A DNA stretch of 64,000 nucleotides from NCBI GenBank assembly GCA_039619475.1, contig CM077116.1, positions 19,341,443 through 19,405,442 on the forward strand. Reading direction: 5' to 3'. The stretch is from Icerya purchasi (lineage: Eukaryota; Arthropoda; Insecta; Hemiptera; Monophlebidae). Below, one piece after another: positions 38,480-51,965 of this stretch. The translations under genes and the position numbers were made by a program. A model generated the notes under the pieces. The model had not been told where the DNA came from and searched no databases. It was given only the letters and a program-made list of their open reading frames with translations. The number at the start of each line of letters is the position of its first letter. Position 1 is the first letter of the stretch.

Positions 38480-40770
38480 GATTTAATTTAAAATACCGTT
38501 GCAAAATTCCTCATTAATCGTCCGCACCGAACTATATGTCGCTTAATTTATTTTTTCAAAAGTTGCGTAACCGTAAATGTTCGAAAAATTTTCGGCCCCG
38601 ACGAGGCACAGATACCGCAGGTGACAGGAACCGGAATTTCAACAGGCGCAGGACCAGAACGCGAGAAAAAAAAACGGAACCTATTAAAGTGAGGAATGTG
38701 GATGCTTAAACTTTACGCTGAATATTTAAAAAAAAAAGGTACCGCTGAAATTACGAAGTTTGAAACACGCGGGGAAACGAAGATTCTGGTTCTTTTACAG
38801 AGCAGGTGGTGTGGGCTAAGCCATTTTAGCGTGTAATTGTGAATTGTAATGCGTTTGGCATATGTTTTAGTTAATAAGAATTCGATAAGAAGTAAGCGTG
38901 TGTAGAGACATTGCGTCGACGATTATTTATTTATTTATGTATTCGGTCAACGGGAAAACGTATCGATAAATTTGCGATTAGAATTCGAAGGCTTCGGGCA
39001 TGTCTAGTGTAAAAACTGAATTTCGAAAAATTCCTAAATGTACATATATTTTTACATCAAGTGCTCGCGTTACATTTTTTCCGAAAACCCCGCTTTGTAG
39101 AAATACACAGTTTGTTAACAACAAAACGGTGATATTGAAATAGAACGTGATCATCAGGCGGAAATACGAGGTAGGAAAGAAATTGAAACGTTTCGTACAA
39201 TTTATATTGACCGCGACACTTTATTCAACACACGGTGAGAGATTCGCGCTGTCCCAATAAAGGTTATTCGGAAACCGCGATTGTATATTATTTTATACGG
39301 TAAGATTTTTTAATTAGTCCGACGATACGGCGACTCTCGCACAGGTAGAGATCATTGTGAAGCTCGGAACTTTGAACCTTTAAAAGATATTCCGTAATTA
39401 ATCGGTAACTACGTCCGATGGCAAAGCAAACGCTGAATAACCGCAAAAAAATTTACCCGATTTCGACGTATCGACTAGATATATAATTAGGCCCTAGTGA
39501 ACTGTACGAAATATAATCATTTACCGGTTCGTAATATGTACACAGCTCCGTTGTGTAAGGATACAAATAAATTTCTGAGTCTATAATAATTTTCAACGAC
39601 GAATATCACACACAGTCTGGGGATTTTAATAATAATCATCAAATTGCGGAATCGTTTGTATCGATTTTTGGCGCGTTTTTTCGTTTTTTCGATAGATATT
39701 TTTTTGTACTTTTTTCGTTTCACGAAATTATTCGCAAAAGTTAAGTTAAAATTTGTAATTTCGGCTAACTATATTATAAATTACCACACGACCTTGCTTT
39801 TCAGCTGCCCGTAAAAAACCCCCGACATTCCGCGAATCAGTAATTATAGGTGTTCCTTAAAGATTTTTGGAGTGAACGACAGACTTCTACAATTCCGCCT
39901 GTTCCTGAGAAACAGTGTTAATATATAAGGTGTTCGATCCCCTTGGTACTTTCAGATTCCGTAAGCCCTATTCAGTACTAATCTAGTTTTAAAACACGCG
40001 TTCGTATGTTCATGGTCATCGGATTTTTTAGCGCTTTCAAATTTTTTTAAAAGTGAAAATATTAGTAAACAAAAAAAACGAGATTAAAAACACGTGTGTT
40101 TATCCCTTCTTATTCGCCCGATACTTTTTCGAATCGATTTTTTTCGGTAAACTGTACGTCGTTACGAACCATTTCGTAAACTTTAATTTTAAAATCCGCG
40201 CAGTAATTATTTTCTAATATTAACATCAATTTTTTGTTATAAATTATCTTTTCGGAATTTCTATTTTCCCGCCGTCCATTATCAGTAACAATCGAAGAAA
40301 GCGTAAAGCGTTTTTTTCTTTCTTTCTTTTTTTTTTTTTTTTTTTTTTTTGCATACAATCGAAGAAGTTAAAAAGAAGGCAAAGAAGACAGAAGCGAATA
40401 GGAAGCATTATTTGAAAAAACGAAGTAGCATGATCAAAACTGCATGAATATGCAGAAGAGACACTTATTCCGGAGTTTATTAAATTTATGCGCTAGGGCT
40501 TTTAATTTAGAACAGACACTCCTTTTCAAAAAAGAAAGTCAAATAAAAAAAGGAACATTTTTTTCATGAAGGGCACTCTCCATTAAGATAGGTGAATTCG
40601 GAATTTTAAAATTAATTTAGGCTAACATTTTTGAAGTATTTAAAATAAAGTTTGGCCATATTAGTAGTTTCTGACACCTTTGTGAACCTGTGTATTATCT
40701 ACAAACCATCATTTAAAAAAAAGCAAAAAATTCTCTAGAAATAATGATATCTTTATGATAAAAATCAGAA
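38480..40770. other. Intron DNA, nothing recognised
   Basis: AT-rich unique-looking DNA with a TTTC/poly(T) tract at 40310-40350. No coding or transposon signature was found. Confidence 0.45.
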
Positions 40771-40777
40771 CACGTTA

Positions 40778-41069
40778 AGACCATGGGCGTTGCCATGATA
40801 TGGTGGTGGGGCAGGGGGGGGGGGCAACGCCCTGGAGCTTCGGAACTTTTTAATCAACTGGCCATGATGAGTATTTATAGGCGCGTAATCATGGACAATT
40901 CGACTTTTATAATAAAGTAGTAGAACAATTTGCCAGAAACACACGAAAATTATGTTTTAATTAAGATTTTATTCTTGTTTAGTAAAATATTAAGCCTTTA
41001 CAAATTATACATTTTATTTTTCCTATAACTCATATCCCCCTGGCTCATTGGCTGGCGACGCCCTTGTCT
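40778..41069. mobile_element. Short element with GC-rich terminal inverted repeats
   Basis: GGGCGTTGCCA at 40785-40795 faces TGGCGACGCCC at 41053-41063 (one mismatch), and the bases just outside (AGACCAT and TTGTCT) extend the pairing. A G run and GGCAACGCCC near 40815-40833 form an extra hairpin with the left end. The body is AT-rich and noncoding, about 290 bp in all. This is the layout of a MITE or other non-autonomous element. No clear target duplication was found, so the superfamily is open. Confidence 0.5.
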
Positions 41070-41084
41070 AAAACTATTATGTTT

Positions 41085-41314
41085 AAATTTTTTTTAAATC
41101 AATATATTATTTACTTTTTTTTGTTTTAAATTTACAAATATAGGCGCTGTGTGTAAAACTACCTGGTCTATTACGGTACCTAGACTCACTGGAAGTTACA
41201 GAAGGCGGTGCAGTCTGCTGGATGCTGCAAAATTCAACACTGCCCGAACTTACTTTTAAAAGATTTCCAAAGTATTTAAAATTCAAAATTTTGTATATTG
41301 AAAGAGCTGCAAGT

Positions 41315-41345
<31 letters not shown>

Positions 41346-44300
41346 GATTACATCTTTTTTTACGGTAAATGCAGTGGTTTAATGAGAAAATTGGATTTCG
41401 ATTGGGGTCCTCACGAAAAATTCAAAAAACCGAGTTTTTTGGTCGCTAACTTTTCGTAGATCATTTAAATAGTAAAAAACGCCGTCAGATTTTATTGGAA
41501 AAAGTACGCTGAAAACGTGTAGGACACTTTTGGAATAATGTTGGATCATCGTTGAAAGATTCAGAAAAATAAAGTAATTCCAGGCAAGTCGGTCCAGCTC
41601 ATATAATACATTCGAAAATCTCAATCGTTTGGCCACTGCCAAGCCGTAAGAGATGCATTTAAAAAGTATCGTTAAAATGTTGAACTAGAAAATTGTCGGT
41701 CAAGACCGGTAATAATAATGTAACATAAGATAGAATTATCATTTGAGGTCACTGATTATTAAGTAAACACATAACATAAATAATTTGAAATTAATACGCG
41801 CAATTTAATTTAATCGTGCTTCTGGTGTGCGGAGTAGAAATTGCTTTTCAGTTTTCACGGTTTTCCGTAAATCGTTTGCTGTTCTAAAGTCTTAATTTCA
41901 AATTTTTTTTACTAAAAGAGTTATATAAATCTTCTGAAATATGAAAAGTATATAATATTATACATATTATGTTCGATGGTGATCAATTAAAATGATAGCT
42001 TAACTAATGTATTTTAAGAGAACATATTTCGAGATTTTCAAGAGAATTCCTTTTTTTACCTGCATTGAAGTTAAATCACTATAGAGCGCAGCTGTCACAT
42101 TCAGAATTATCCATATAAATTGTGATTACTATGCATTTATTTACTTTTTGAAGTCTTTCACTTTTCCATTCTAACACAAAGTCATGAAGTAGGTTCTTTT
42201 GAAACGTAAACAACCATAAAAGATGTTCGTGATTTCCACACACACACACACACACGTTTCTTTTTGAAGAAGAGGAAAATGAATTTAAAAAATGAAAATG
42301 TTTTTTCCTCTGCTTTATGAAAATGTCAATTTACTTTTGAACACAGAGGCTGTATACGAAGAAGCCAAGTGTCTCCGCGAAGTCCAATTTTATTACGATC
42401 GATTCGGAAATTTGGTTAATCTCTCTCTGATTTAGCTTATTATCGTCTGATTTTACGCATAAATGATATTCATCAGTTTTGATCAGATTGTAAAATGAAA
42501 TTTCATTAACATAATAGAAAAACAGCGTATATATTTTGTCGCAGAGTCAAATTTTATTGTACCGGTCTTTTTTATGAAGTATATTTTAGATAATTAAATA
42601 AACTATTAAAAATTGGCTTAATTAATGGAAAAGAAAATGATACAATTAATAAAATTATACGGTTAATAAAATAGTAGAATAAATCGAAAGTTGCTCGGCA
42701 AGAAAAAAGTTAATACGACGGGGTGAATTCTTTTGCGTAACACACGATCAAAATTGATATCGTCGGTTAATTGCAAACGTTTGCATCATCGTCGGAGTAA
42801 ACGTGCTGGAAAAAAGTATCTCGAAACCGTGTCTTGTTGCCTCGTGTAGAAAGTGAATTGAATTAAAACGATTGACCCCGAAATTTACTTATAGAAGAAC
42901 GCCTAGCGGTTTTTTGAACCACTCTGCTGAAAGTCTGAAAAACACGTTCCCTTGAAGAGGTACCTATGTACACGTAAAAGTAAAACGTCTCATAAATTGG
43001 GTCCACTATTCGGAGAAGGGGGGCTGGCTCTAGACTAAATGTTCGAATTCATAATGCGCGTGATTCAATTTCAATTTTTCCCCTCCATAAAATGGGAGAA
43101 ATTTAACCAATTTTCGTTTTTGCTGAAATCTAAGGAATTTTCAGATTTTTGTTGTCGAGAAGATTAAAATAAAGTTGACCAGCAGCGGAAGAGAGGTGCG
43201 TAGTTGAAGAAGCTGCTTTTTCGACACAGTAGGTAAATTGTAAATTTTTGATAAATATAAACAATGAAAAAATAAACAATCTGCTAGTTAATTATTATTC
43301 ATATAAAGTATTTCATTGACTACTTCTACTACGATGGTTAGTAAGTGTACATTTCGTACTGTCGCTAGATACTCTGCAACGTATTTTAACGATTTACTCC
43401 TGTAAACAAATTTCTTTCAGTTTCTGTTTATGCAGCAGTAAAAATTCTCGCCCGAACGCTCTCAATCAGATCGTGTAGTCGGAGTTATTTTTTATCGTTC
43501 TATCGTCGAGAAGTTGTTTGTTTACTTTTATTTCGGCTTTTTTTAGTTTTATTTCATTTTCATGCGAATCCGGTAAAGTCTTCATTACAACGATCCACCC
43601 CGTCGTTACCGTACTACATGCCTGAGCTACTAAAATGCGCTATATACGAAAAACCCCTGTACTACCTATTCGGGAATTATAATAAATTTTTTTCGTCGAC
43701 CGTGTATAATATAGCTACTGCGTTTGTTTAGTATTTAACGTGACTTTAGGACCACTCTGCAATATCACGTAGTAATACAATGTGTCGTGTATCAGCACCA
43801 CAATGTGTTCGTTTCCAACAACGGCAGCGAATACAATGCGATCGGGATTTGTTACAATTTTACATTAAAATACGTACAGGAGACGCGCTGCATAAAAAAT
43901 ATTCGCCGGCTGATGAAAAATAAGTTATGACGTAAAAATTTCTAAAGAACGTAACCTTCAGTGGCACAACGAAAAACGAACAATGACGTTGACTTTTATA
44001 ACCTGTTCGCTGCGGTATGACGTGTGTTACGCGACGCTCATGCAGATAGCCGCGAAGAGAGGGAAATTTATTTAAATTTGAATTTCGTTATAATTAGTTC
44101 GGCGAATAAAATTGTCCTCGATTCGCCGTCGCAACCAACGAATAAACGTAATTAGCGAAAATAGAGTGAAAAAGAAAATCTAGATTACGCCAGTCTCTCC
44201 GCGCAAGATGGGAGTTACCGATTAAAGATTTCTTCGAATTTGCAGAGTTCGCGTGTTCTTTTTTATGACTTCAAAAATAATATCACGCTTAAACATTACA

Positions 44301-44670
44301 CTTTTTTGTTCTGCCTCCGATTTTATTACGGTCGAAACGTGAAATTATTAGTAATTGAAAGATTACTAAAAAAAAAAATAAAGAAGTCTATTTCGAAATT
44401 CTTGGCGGGTTGGGAGATTGGAAATATTAAGGGGATAATTGCATTGTACGAGTATGGCTTATTTCGAATGTGTCTTCGAAATTATTTTGGAATTATTATA
44501 CGGAGGAGGAAGCTTTACGCGCCTGCGACGTCCAGATTGTACGTAAATTTTACGAAAAACGGAATAATATATCCGTAGGCACTTTTAAAAATCCGGCTAT
44601 AATTCACACGCAATTTATGGTACTTTTAATCACCTTCAGCAGATTAACTTATAGAAAGAGAACCATGATT
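41085..44670. other. Intron DNA with simple repeats only
   Basis: Contains a long poly(T) run at about 41316-41345 and a CA run at 42239-42256. The frame at 44240-44578 is Lys/Phe/Ile-rich and looks like translated noncoding AT-rich DNA. Confidence 0.45.
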
Positions 44671-44679
44671 TGTTGAGTC

Positions 44680-46945
44680 CCCCCTCTTCTAGTTAACGGT
44701 GCCATATCTACTAAGATTACTTACTGCAACTATAAACAAGCCAAATGGGATTTCTTTAAGCAACACATATCAGCAAACCTGGAGTCAACAAATAGCACAA
44801 CGCTAAACAATACTTCGGAAATAGATGACCGATTAGCTAAATTTACCAACATAATTAATACCGCTATCGAATTGGCAGTCCCCAAGCAGAATTGTGCTTA
44901 CTTTCCGCTATATTCTGTTCCTTCGTACATAACTCGAATAATAAAAATAAAAAATTATATCAGAAGACAATATATTTTACATCGTTTCTCTGCACGAAGT
45001 CAATCGTTAAAAAAATTCTTAAATTTCTTTACCAAAGTCGTTCGCTTACTTCTTGTTAAAAATAAAAACGAGGTCTTCAATGGTAAGCTAACCAACCTTT
45101 CCACCAAAGACAAGAGTCTTTGGAAAGCATATAAAAACTTTAACAGTCAAGCTTCGTCACTCCCTCCGCTTCTTGACTCGAGTACTATAACTCGTACGTG
45201 TACTCTGACTTTGCAAAAGTGGAATTGTTAGCTACTCACTACTTCCAAATTCACTCCCGTAATTCAGTTGAGTTACCTAAACAAAAAAATTCCCAAGTTC
45301 ACTCTACTCTTCGCACCTACCTCAAGTCATGTTCTGTACCGCATGAGAATTCAACGCTGTCACCCCAGCCGAGTTACATCGCACCCTTAAATCTCTTAGG
45401 CTAAAACAATCCACTGGTTACGACAATATTCCTAATGTAGCCTTAAAAAACCTCCCACGGTCAGCCCTAACTGAAATAACTACTTTAATAAATACTATGT
45501 TTAAATTTGGCTATTATCCGCAACATTGGAAATCTTCCAAAATCATCGCGCTTCCTAAGCCTGGGAAAGATTCTTCGCGCATTGATAACATTCCTCCTAT
45601 CAGCCTTCTTAGCAATTTAAGCAAAGTGACAGAAAAAATTATATTAAAACGCCTCATGCTTCACTCTGATAGCTCAAAAATATCATTCCATCAGAGCAGT
45701 TCGGGTTCAAGCCTGAACATTCAACGGTACAGCAAATTGCTAGAATTGGGGAATTTATAACCCACAATTTTAACTGTAATAAACACACAGGCATGATATT
45801 ACTAGACGTGGCCAAAGCATTCGACACCACTTGGCATGATGGCATAATCTTTAAAATGATCAAGACCAATTTCCCGGCCTATCTTATTAAACTAGTTAAA
45901 AGCTATTTAAGCAACAGAACATTCGCTGTTCACATCTCTAATACCTCCTCGTCATTTAAAACATGCTTAGCTGGTGTCCCACAGGGCAGTGTGTTGGGGC
46001 CAATTTTATTTAACATATTCCTTTATAATTTCCCTATATCGCCCCGCATTAACACGGCGTTCTTTGCCGATGATGCTGCGCTGTATTGCAGCTCATACAG
46101 ACCGAATGCAATAGCCAACAAGCTCCAACATGAGGTTGACCGCGTCCTTCGCTTTTTTAAAAAATAGCGTATCTCTACTAATCCGGCAAAATCTGAGGCA
46201 ATTCTATTTTCTCGTAGGTACCCATTGACCCCTAAGAAACTGCATATACTAGGTACCGATATTCCTTGGTCCGATCAAACTCGATACCTCGGCGTAATAT
46301 TAGATAAAAGGTTAAACTTTAATAAACATCTCGATCATGCAGTCGCCAAAACTAATCGCGCTATCTGCGCTATTTATCCAATGTTCCATCGCAGGTCGTT
46401 TCTAAATATTCACAACAAATTAATTCTATATAAGGCACTTATTAGACCAATCTTAACCTACGCATCGCCTGTGTGGTCCTCAGTTTCTAACGCCCGCTTT
46501 AAACAATTACAGCTCATACAAAATAGATGTCTCAGTTGCGTACTAAACGCATCCCGCTACTCCAGAATTCGAATGATGCATAATGTCCTCAAACTACCAT
46601 ATCTTCGTAATTATGTACTTTCTTCGGCAAAAATTTTTTTTGAAAATTGCTCTCGACCCATAGTAATCCACTTATTAACCACATCGGGAATTACGATTCC
46701 AGGCAACTCCAATTTATGTATTCAAAATATAAGCACAGGCGTCTAAAGCATAATCTTCTATAATCTTTTACCAGTATATATTATATCATTTTTTTCACTC
46801 ACAGTCCTGTTTCTCACTTGTTGTATCTGAATCCTTATTCTTTAAGCAGACTTTATTCCCAACTACTCATCATATCTGCGCGTAGGTTTTTTTTTAAATT
46901 TTTTCCTACAATGACACTATTGCTAAATTGTTAATTGTAATAACC
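44680..46945 (+). mobile_element. Jockey-like LINE, 5'-truncated, plus strand
   Basis: About 2.2 kb, covering the region after the endonuclease, the whole reverse transcriptase and the C terminus of ORF2, then a T-rich 3' UTR ending near GTTAATTGTAATAACC (about 46930-46945). ORF1 and the endonuclease are missing. The 5' edge is judged from where the LINE frame begins (LLVNGAISTKITY from about 44691). It differs from the minus-strand Jockey-like copy at 29266-30400 and so represents a separate lineage. No clear A tail or target duplication was found. Confidence 0.88.
44691..46763 (+). pseudogene. Jockey-like ORF2, nearly complete reverse transcriptase with few breaks
   Basis: In order: a linker (KQAKWDFFKQHISANLE); RT entry KIIALPKPGKDSSRIDN and PPISLLSNLSKVTEK; EQFGFKPEHSTVQQIARIG; motif A LLDVAKAFDTTWHDG with catalytic Asp; motif B AGVPQGSVLGPILF; motif C FFADDAALY; then after one in-frame TAG at 46165-46167 the thumb-like part with TRYLGVILDKRLNF and LYKALIRPILTYASPVW. 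Frameshifts occur near 45225, 45400 and 45690 and again near 46660; past the last one the C terminus KHRRLKHNLL continues to a TAA at 46761-46763. All three catalytic motifs are intact, so decay is moderate. Confidence 0.88.
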
Positions 46946-46949
46946 TATA

Positions 46950-49900
46950 ATAATCGTTTTATACATATATGTATCATCGTGCTGTAAGACAATTCGTCGA
47001 TACGCTAGTTCAACTTGTACTGCTAACATTATGTTGTATCGTAATTTGCATAAATATATTCTTTCTTCTTCTTCTTCCTTGTTCCGAACAACGACATGTT
47101 TGGACGATTCGCGAGTTTTAGAATGTTGCCGCGTCACAATTCGATTTCGTGCGTTCTCAACATTTTTGACTGCTCCATTGACGTAATCGGCTCCTGAGAC
47201 ATGCAATTCTTTTCTACAACAAAAAGCGTCCTCTTATAGATCGGGATCAATCGAAATCCAAATCACCCTTTCTTGAAAAAGGACTATTTTTCATAAACGT
47301 TCAATATTACTCAGTCGTGATTCCAATGGCGCAGCACCACTTCCAACAATCTTAAAGATGCGCCCGATCGACCACTTTCATATCTTGTACACTGCTGCAA
47401 AAACACTTAAACGATGTGATTTCACGGTTTGTAACGCTGATGATTTTCGAGCCAACCGGTTTGGGGTTTAGTAATTTTTTTTGTTTTTTTTTTTTATATA
47501 AAGTCAAATTCAATACTTCGGCACTATAGGGAGAGGTATATATTTCACCAACTAATTCACAATATTATGCCGAACTTAAATAATACAATTACTATAAAAA
47601 ATATTACAAAAAAACATACAGATCATATTGAAAAATATTAAAAAACACCGATTGCTATTTTTTTTCGGAAATTTCCCCGTCTAATTTTGGTTTTTGGGCA
47701 GTTCAGTACGAAAAAAACTCGCAAACATAAGTAAATGATAAGACTCAGCGGAATGCAGAACGTTGTTTCGATGTGATTTTACGACTGCGAATAATGTTCA
47801 GTCGTGAACAGGCATTTTCCTGTTCACAACACTATTGTTCCGTGTATCGCTTGTTCTCATCTAGACTAAATTCCCTCGTATCACTCTCCGCAACAATATT
47901 AGCTATGCTCGTTGAACACTGTACTTATACAACGTCGTCGGAAACGTGCGCGAATGTGCTTGTCACCCCTCAGGTTTGCACGACTCTATACTGCAATTAG
48001 AATGAAACTGTGCAAGAATTTCTGAACCGATTTCGATGTAAAGGAACACCTATCGGTTCTTTACTAGCTGATATTAAGAAATGAACTCGACTACCGTAAA
48101 GAACACGGTGAACGTTCCTTTCTGCTTTATTTGACGGAGGCGAAATTTCAAAATTTCGTACCTTTTTTTTTTTCTTTTTCTTTTGAATAATTCGCCTTTG
48201 CAAGAAGTTAACCCGAAGTAACCGAGAAGAATGCGTAATTTGAATATTAGATTTATTAGATTCATAAATAATTTTAAAAACTGACGTGATGAAATTTTAA
48301 AATGGAAGTAACTACGGAATGAAGAAAACGGAAATACGTAAGAGCCGGGGTGGTGTAGTGAATTGGGAGACTAACGGTGAGGAGAGTGAACATGGAAAGT
48401 TCAAAACAAATGAGAAAGATATTTAAAGGGAATGCGTGTAATTAGGATTCACGGATTAGTTGTAAAGTTCACTAAATTTTTTACGGCGTGCACAAAGGAG
48501 CGAGTAATATTAAAAGGAAAACCTAAATTCGATCGATTTGGAATCAATCCTCGGGAAAAAAAGTAACGAAATTAAGAAAATCGCCGATTGTAGCGAGACT
48601 AACAAAATCCGAATATTTCGCGGACGAGATTTGTAAAAATTGAACGCAATAAAGAGGCTTAGCGTGGGACAGAATTATTTCAAAAATTGGTCGATTAACT
48701 GAAAACAAATATGAAGGGGAATTGTAACTTTTGAAAGAAGCCATAATTAAACGCGAATTCGATTAGTAAATTTGCTGGAAAAAAAAGGAGTCAGAAAGAG
48801 AAACGCGAGAAATACGACGATAAATGATAAAAACGCGAATATGACAAAAACCGATTAACGCGAGCTGCCGTTTAAATAATAAGACGTTGCGACGGTTAAA
48901 TATTATTCGGCGCAAATAAGCTAAGCGTCGCAATTGAACATTGTTAAATTTGCGAACAATGCCATTAAATTTTTAATATTACACAAAGAAAAAGAGCATT
49001 TCTAATTTTTGTAGGTAACATTGTTATTCGGTGACGAACGATAGCTGATACGCAGAATATCAAGAATATGGGGAAATGGGGCGGATCGGAAGTAGGCGGT
49101 GATTAAATATCTAAAGCGGGCTAAAATGAAAATAATGCGGTGACGTAGATTTGGGAAAAACTGAAGCCAGGATTGATAACAGATTAAATTACCCGGTAAA
49201 GGAGACTGCGATATGTGGAACCCCAATACTAGAAATAAAAACGATGCGTAGAATTAATTTTAAGGTTCAATTTGTTATTTTAACATGTGTAATTATCTTT
49301 AAAAAATATATTCTTTGATTCTTTGATATACTACTTTTTAACCTGTACACTTCGAGGACGTATATTTCGTCGCAGAACTTGAAGCAAAACCTCGGTATTT
49401 CTCTATTGCCGCTGCAAAAATGAAAGCTCGAGATGTAATGACTAAAAAGTGCGACTTGTATAATGAAACAAGAGGGAGGGTAATGAATTTCTCCGAACAA
49501 ACTGTTTCAGAACGTGCAATTGTTAACAAACCAAAAAAAAACGGTTGAAAAGGACTTTTACACAACACTTCAGCACTCTCGTGGCCATGAAGATTGCATC
49601 GGATGGAAGAAATAAAATCCAGCGGGGGTGAAAATGTTCGCAAAATCCGGGATACTAAAGGTGCGACCATGATTTGCCGATTCGAAAAAATTGTAGACGT
49701 TTACGACATGCGCCTATACAGAAAGATATTAAAGAACCACGAGTAACCAAATCTTCTAAATACCAAATAAAATAAAAGAATTAGTGCAAATCGGCGGCCA
49801 GAGATCGCGTACCTCCGCTGCGTAGAAGGAAAAAGACCTATTTTGGTGAACCTCAATGCACACGGTTAACGGACTTCGAACGGTGGCTGTCGAACGCAGA

Positions 49901-51900
49901 CTAATAACTCCAACGAGCTAAGTGTAATATCTAAATATACATATGTGTATCGTATGTTATAGATAAAAATCGTTTACAGTATTACATATATTCACCAGCG
50001 CTGTATGTTATTAATTATTACGTACTAGGAATAACAGTAGAATTAACAGAGGGGGGTTCAAATGATGAAAATTTAATGCAGCGATGAACAAGATTAAAAA
50101 TAAATGAAAAAAGTGATAAACCGATAAGTTCTTTATTCGAAAGAACTAAAAAAATAACGGGAAGTAGTTGTAGCAGTCGGTTGCAATTATGATAACATCG
50201 CGATAAATGTCGACTGCTCATGCAGAGCTGTTAGTTGCGATCACTCGCTTTCATTCAGCGATAACTGCGAACAAAATATATACCACCATCCGGGATCAGG
50301 TAAACAGCGTTACCGATAGTAATTAGCGGTGCATTGAACGGGGAAATGGGTTAGATATGTAGCGCTAGATCGCTCATATACTTTTATATCTTATTTAAAT
50401 GGGCCATAAAAGAACCCCACCACCGGCTCTGTTTGTATCACATCCCATAATGCACTTGTTTCGATACACTGTAATCTTCAATTGTCTTCAGCTAAGACTC
50501 GAGCTAGCCTCTCGAGCATTTATTAAGTGAAATTTTATTGCTCAACTACAAAAAAAGCGCTGCTGATGTCTCCCTGAACGTTACTTTTTTTTTCTCTCTC
50601 TCCAAAGAATAATACTTGTAGCCTCATTTCTTTGAAACAGTTCTCCGGGTATGCAAATGATGTTAAAAATAAACATTGCGAATATTGTGTTCTTTCGCTA
50701 AAACCAAGTTTAACATAACTTGAAAGCTCGAAACACGCACCGATGTTCATATGTGTTAATGTCTACGAGCATATCTGTATGCGCTTATTACATCTACAAT
50801 TCGATGGATCAGCACTAATATCTTTTATGGGTAACATATCTCTTTCATCCGTCATTTCTTTTGCATGCGAATATTGCATGAATGTTAAGTTCAATTATCG
50901 GTTCTTATTTTTCATGTACTACATATTTTCGCGGCATTACTAAACGTGTAAAGTAAAATATATATATAGATTTTTTTTTTTTCTTCACACGTTAACACAG
51001 AGAACCTCTACAGCTATTGATTCGATAAAAACTTAATAAACCAAAGAAACCGAGAACAAAAACGATAAACAAAAAACGACAAGAGATAAAAGAAGTACAG
51101 TAGCATCGGTCCGACGGTTAGCACATGATAATTAGAACGTTCAGTTAAGCAAAATGGGCATTCAAAGGAAAAAGGCATGGTTAAAATCATGAAAAAAACG
51201 ATGTTAGGAAAAAACCAAAAGCGAGAAGAAGATAGCGGAGTCTGATTGCGGCAAAAGCGAATAAGGAAAACACGGTAACACAACGTTGAAGTGAAGAAGA
51301 ATCATAGAACCACGACTAAGAAGAAAAATTAGAGGGTGAACAAATATAGCCTCGGCAGTATCAACCGCCTAAGAACAGAACATACATCTCTTTTCGGCAA
51401 CTTTCTCCCCAGGCAAGCCCCAAAAGTACCTGCCAACATTGTTCTACTGATAAATACCCATCATCTCTTGCATATCTTACTTAAATGATCACATGTTGAT
51501 GAGTTGCAACGCGGCTAGCTTACAGCACTGACATAGATCCGCTCAAGCACTCCTGCCCCGCTAGACGCTCATGACTTCCGTTCACTATACCAGGCTGAAG
51601 AGTCTGATTTAAAACTTAGGGTCCGTCTACTGCGATAGCCTAGGTCGTTTCAGGCAGGGCGCGGAGTAACCCCCTCCCTCTCCCTAAATAATAGTAATAA
51701 AGAAAAGAATGCTCTACATAAAGAACTGAAAATTGGCCATCCGCGAGTTTCGTGAAGGTGCGGAAAAAAACAATTTTGAATCTATACAGGTAATCGTCGG
51801 TTCCTTTTCTGCAATTGTGTTTGCCGAGAAACGACCGTATACGATTTTAATATAGTTCATTAATGTAATCATTCGTTAACAGTATTTTATTTAAATAAAC
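46950..51900. other. Intron DNA, one SINE head, otherwise nothing recognised
   Basis: Includes a CTT microsatellite (47060-47080), the SINE-like head at 48341 and a GC-richer stretch at 51380-51680 (CCCCAGGCAAGCCCC near 51409) of unknown origin that may be part of a decayed retroelement. No exon signature appears before the acceptor at 51965. Confidence 0.4.
48341..48412 (+). repeat. tRNA-derived SINE-like head
   Basis: AGAGCCGGGGTGGTGTAGTG (48341-48360) resembles the start of tRNA-derived SINEs, with the A box around TGGTGTAGTG, and AGTTCAAAAC at 48398-48407 resembles a B box at tRNA-like spacing. The boxes are imperfect and no ends were found. Confidence 0.4.
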
Positions 51901-51965
51901 TGCTTTATATGTGAATGTAACAAAATTACGAAGCGAAGACTTAATTATTTTCATTTTTGTTCCAG

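Larger units (their letters stand above)
8641..51965 (+). other. Giant intron of the IP3 3-kinase gene
   Basis: The intron starts GTACTC and ends TTTTTGTTCCAG. It is about 43.3 kb and joins two phase-0 exon boundaries. It is packed with transposon remnants on both strands, listed separately. I saw no further exon with convincing coding character and paired splice sites inside it, although alternative first exons of this gene could be hidden in GC-richer patches such as 37500-38250. Confidence 0.7.

Noticed and set aside
37983..38481. Long overlapping open frames on both strands at the GC-rich island
   Set aside because: Their length comes partly from translating the TA microsatellite (Tyr-Ile repeats). 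The remainder matches no family and lacks paired splice sites.
51014..51283. Minus-strand frame with FECPFCLTERSN, like a LINE zinc-knuckle
   Set aside because: Only a CPFC is seen; the following His and Cys and the flanking LINE motifs are absent.
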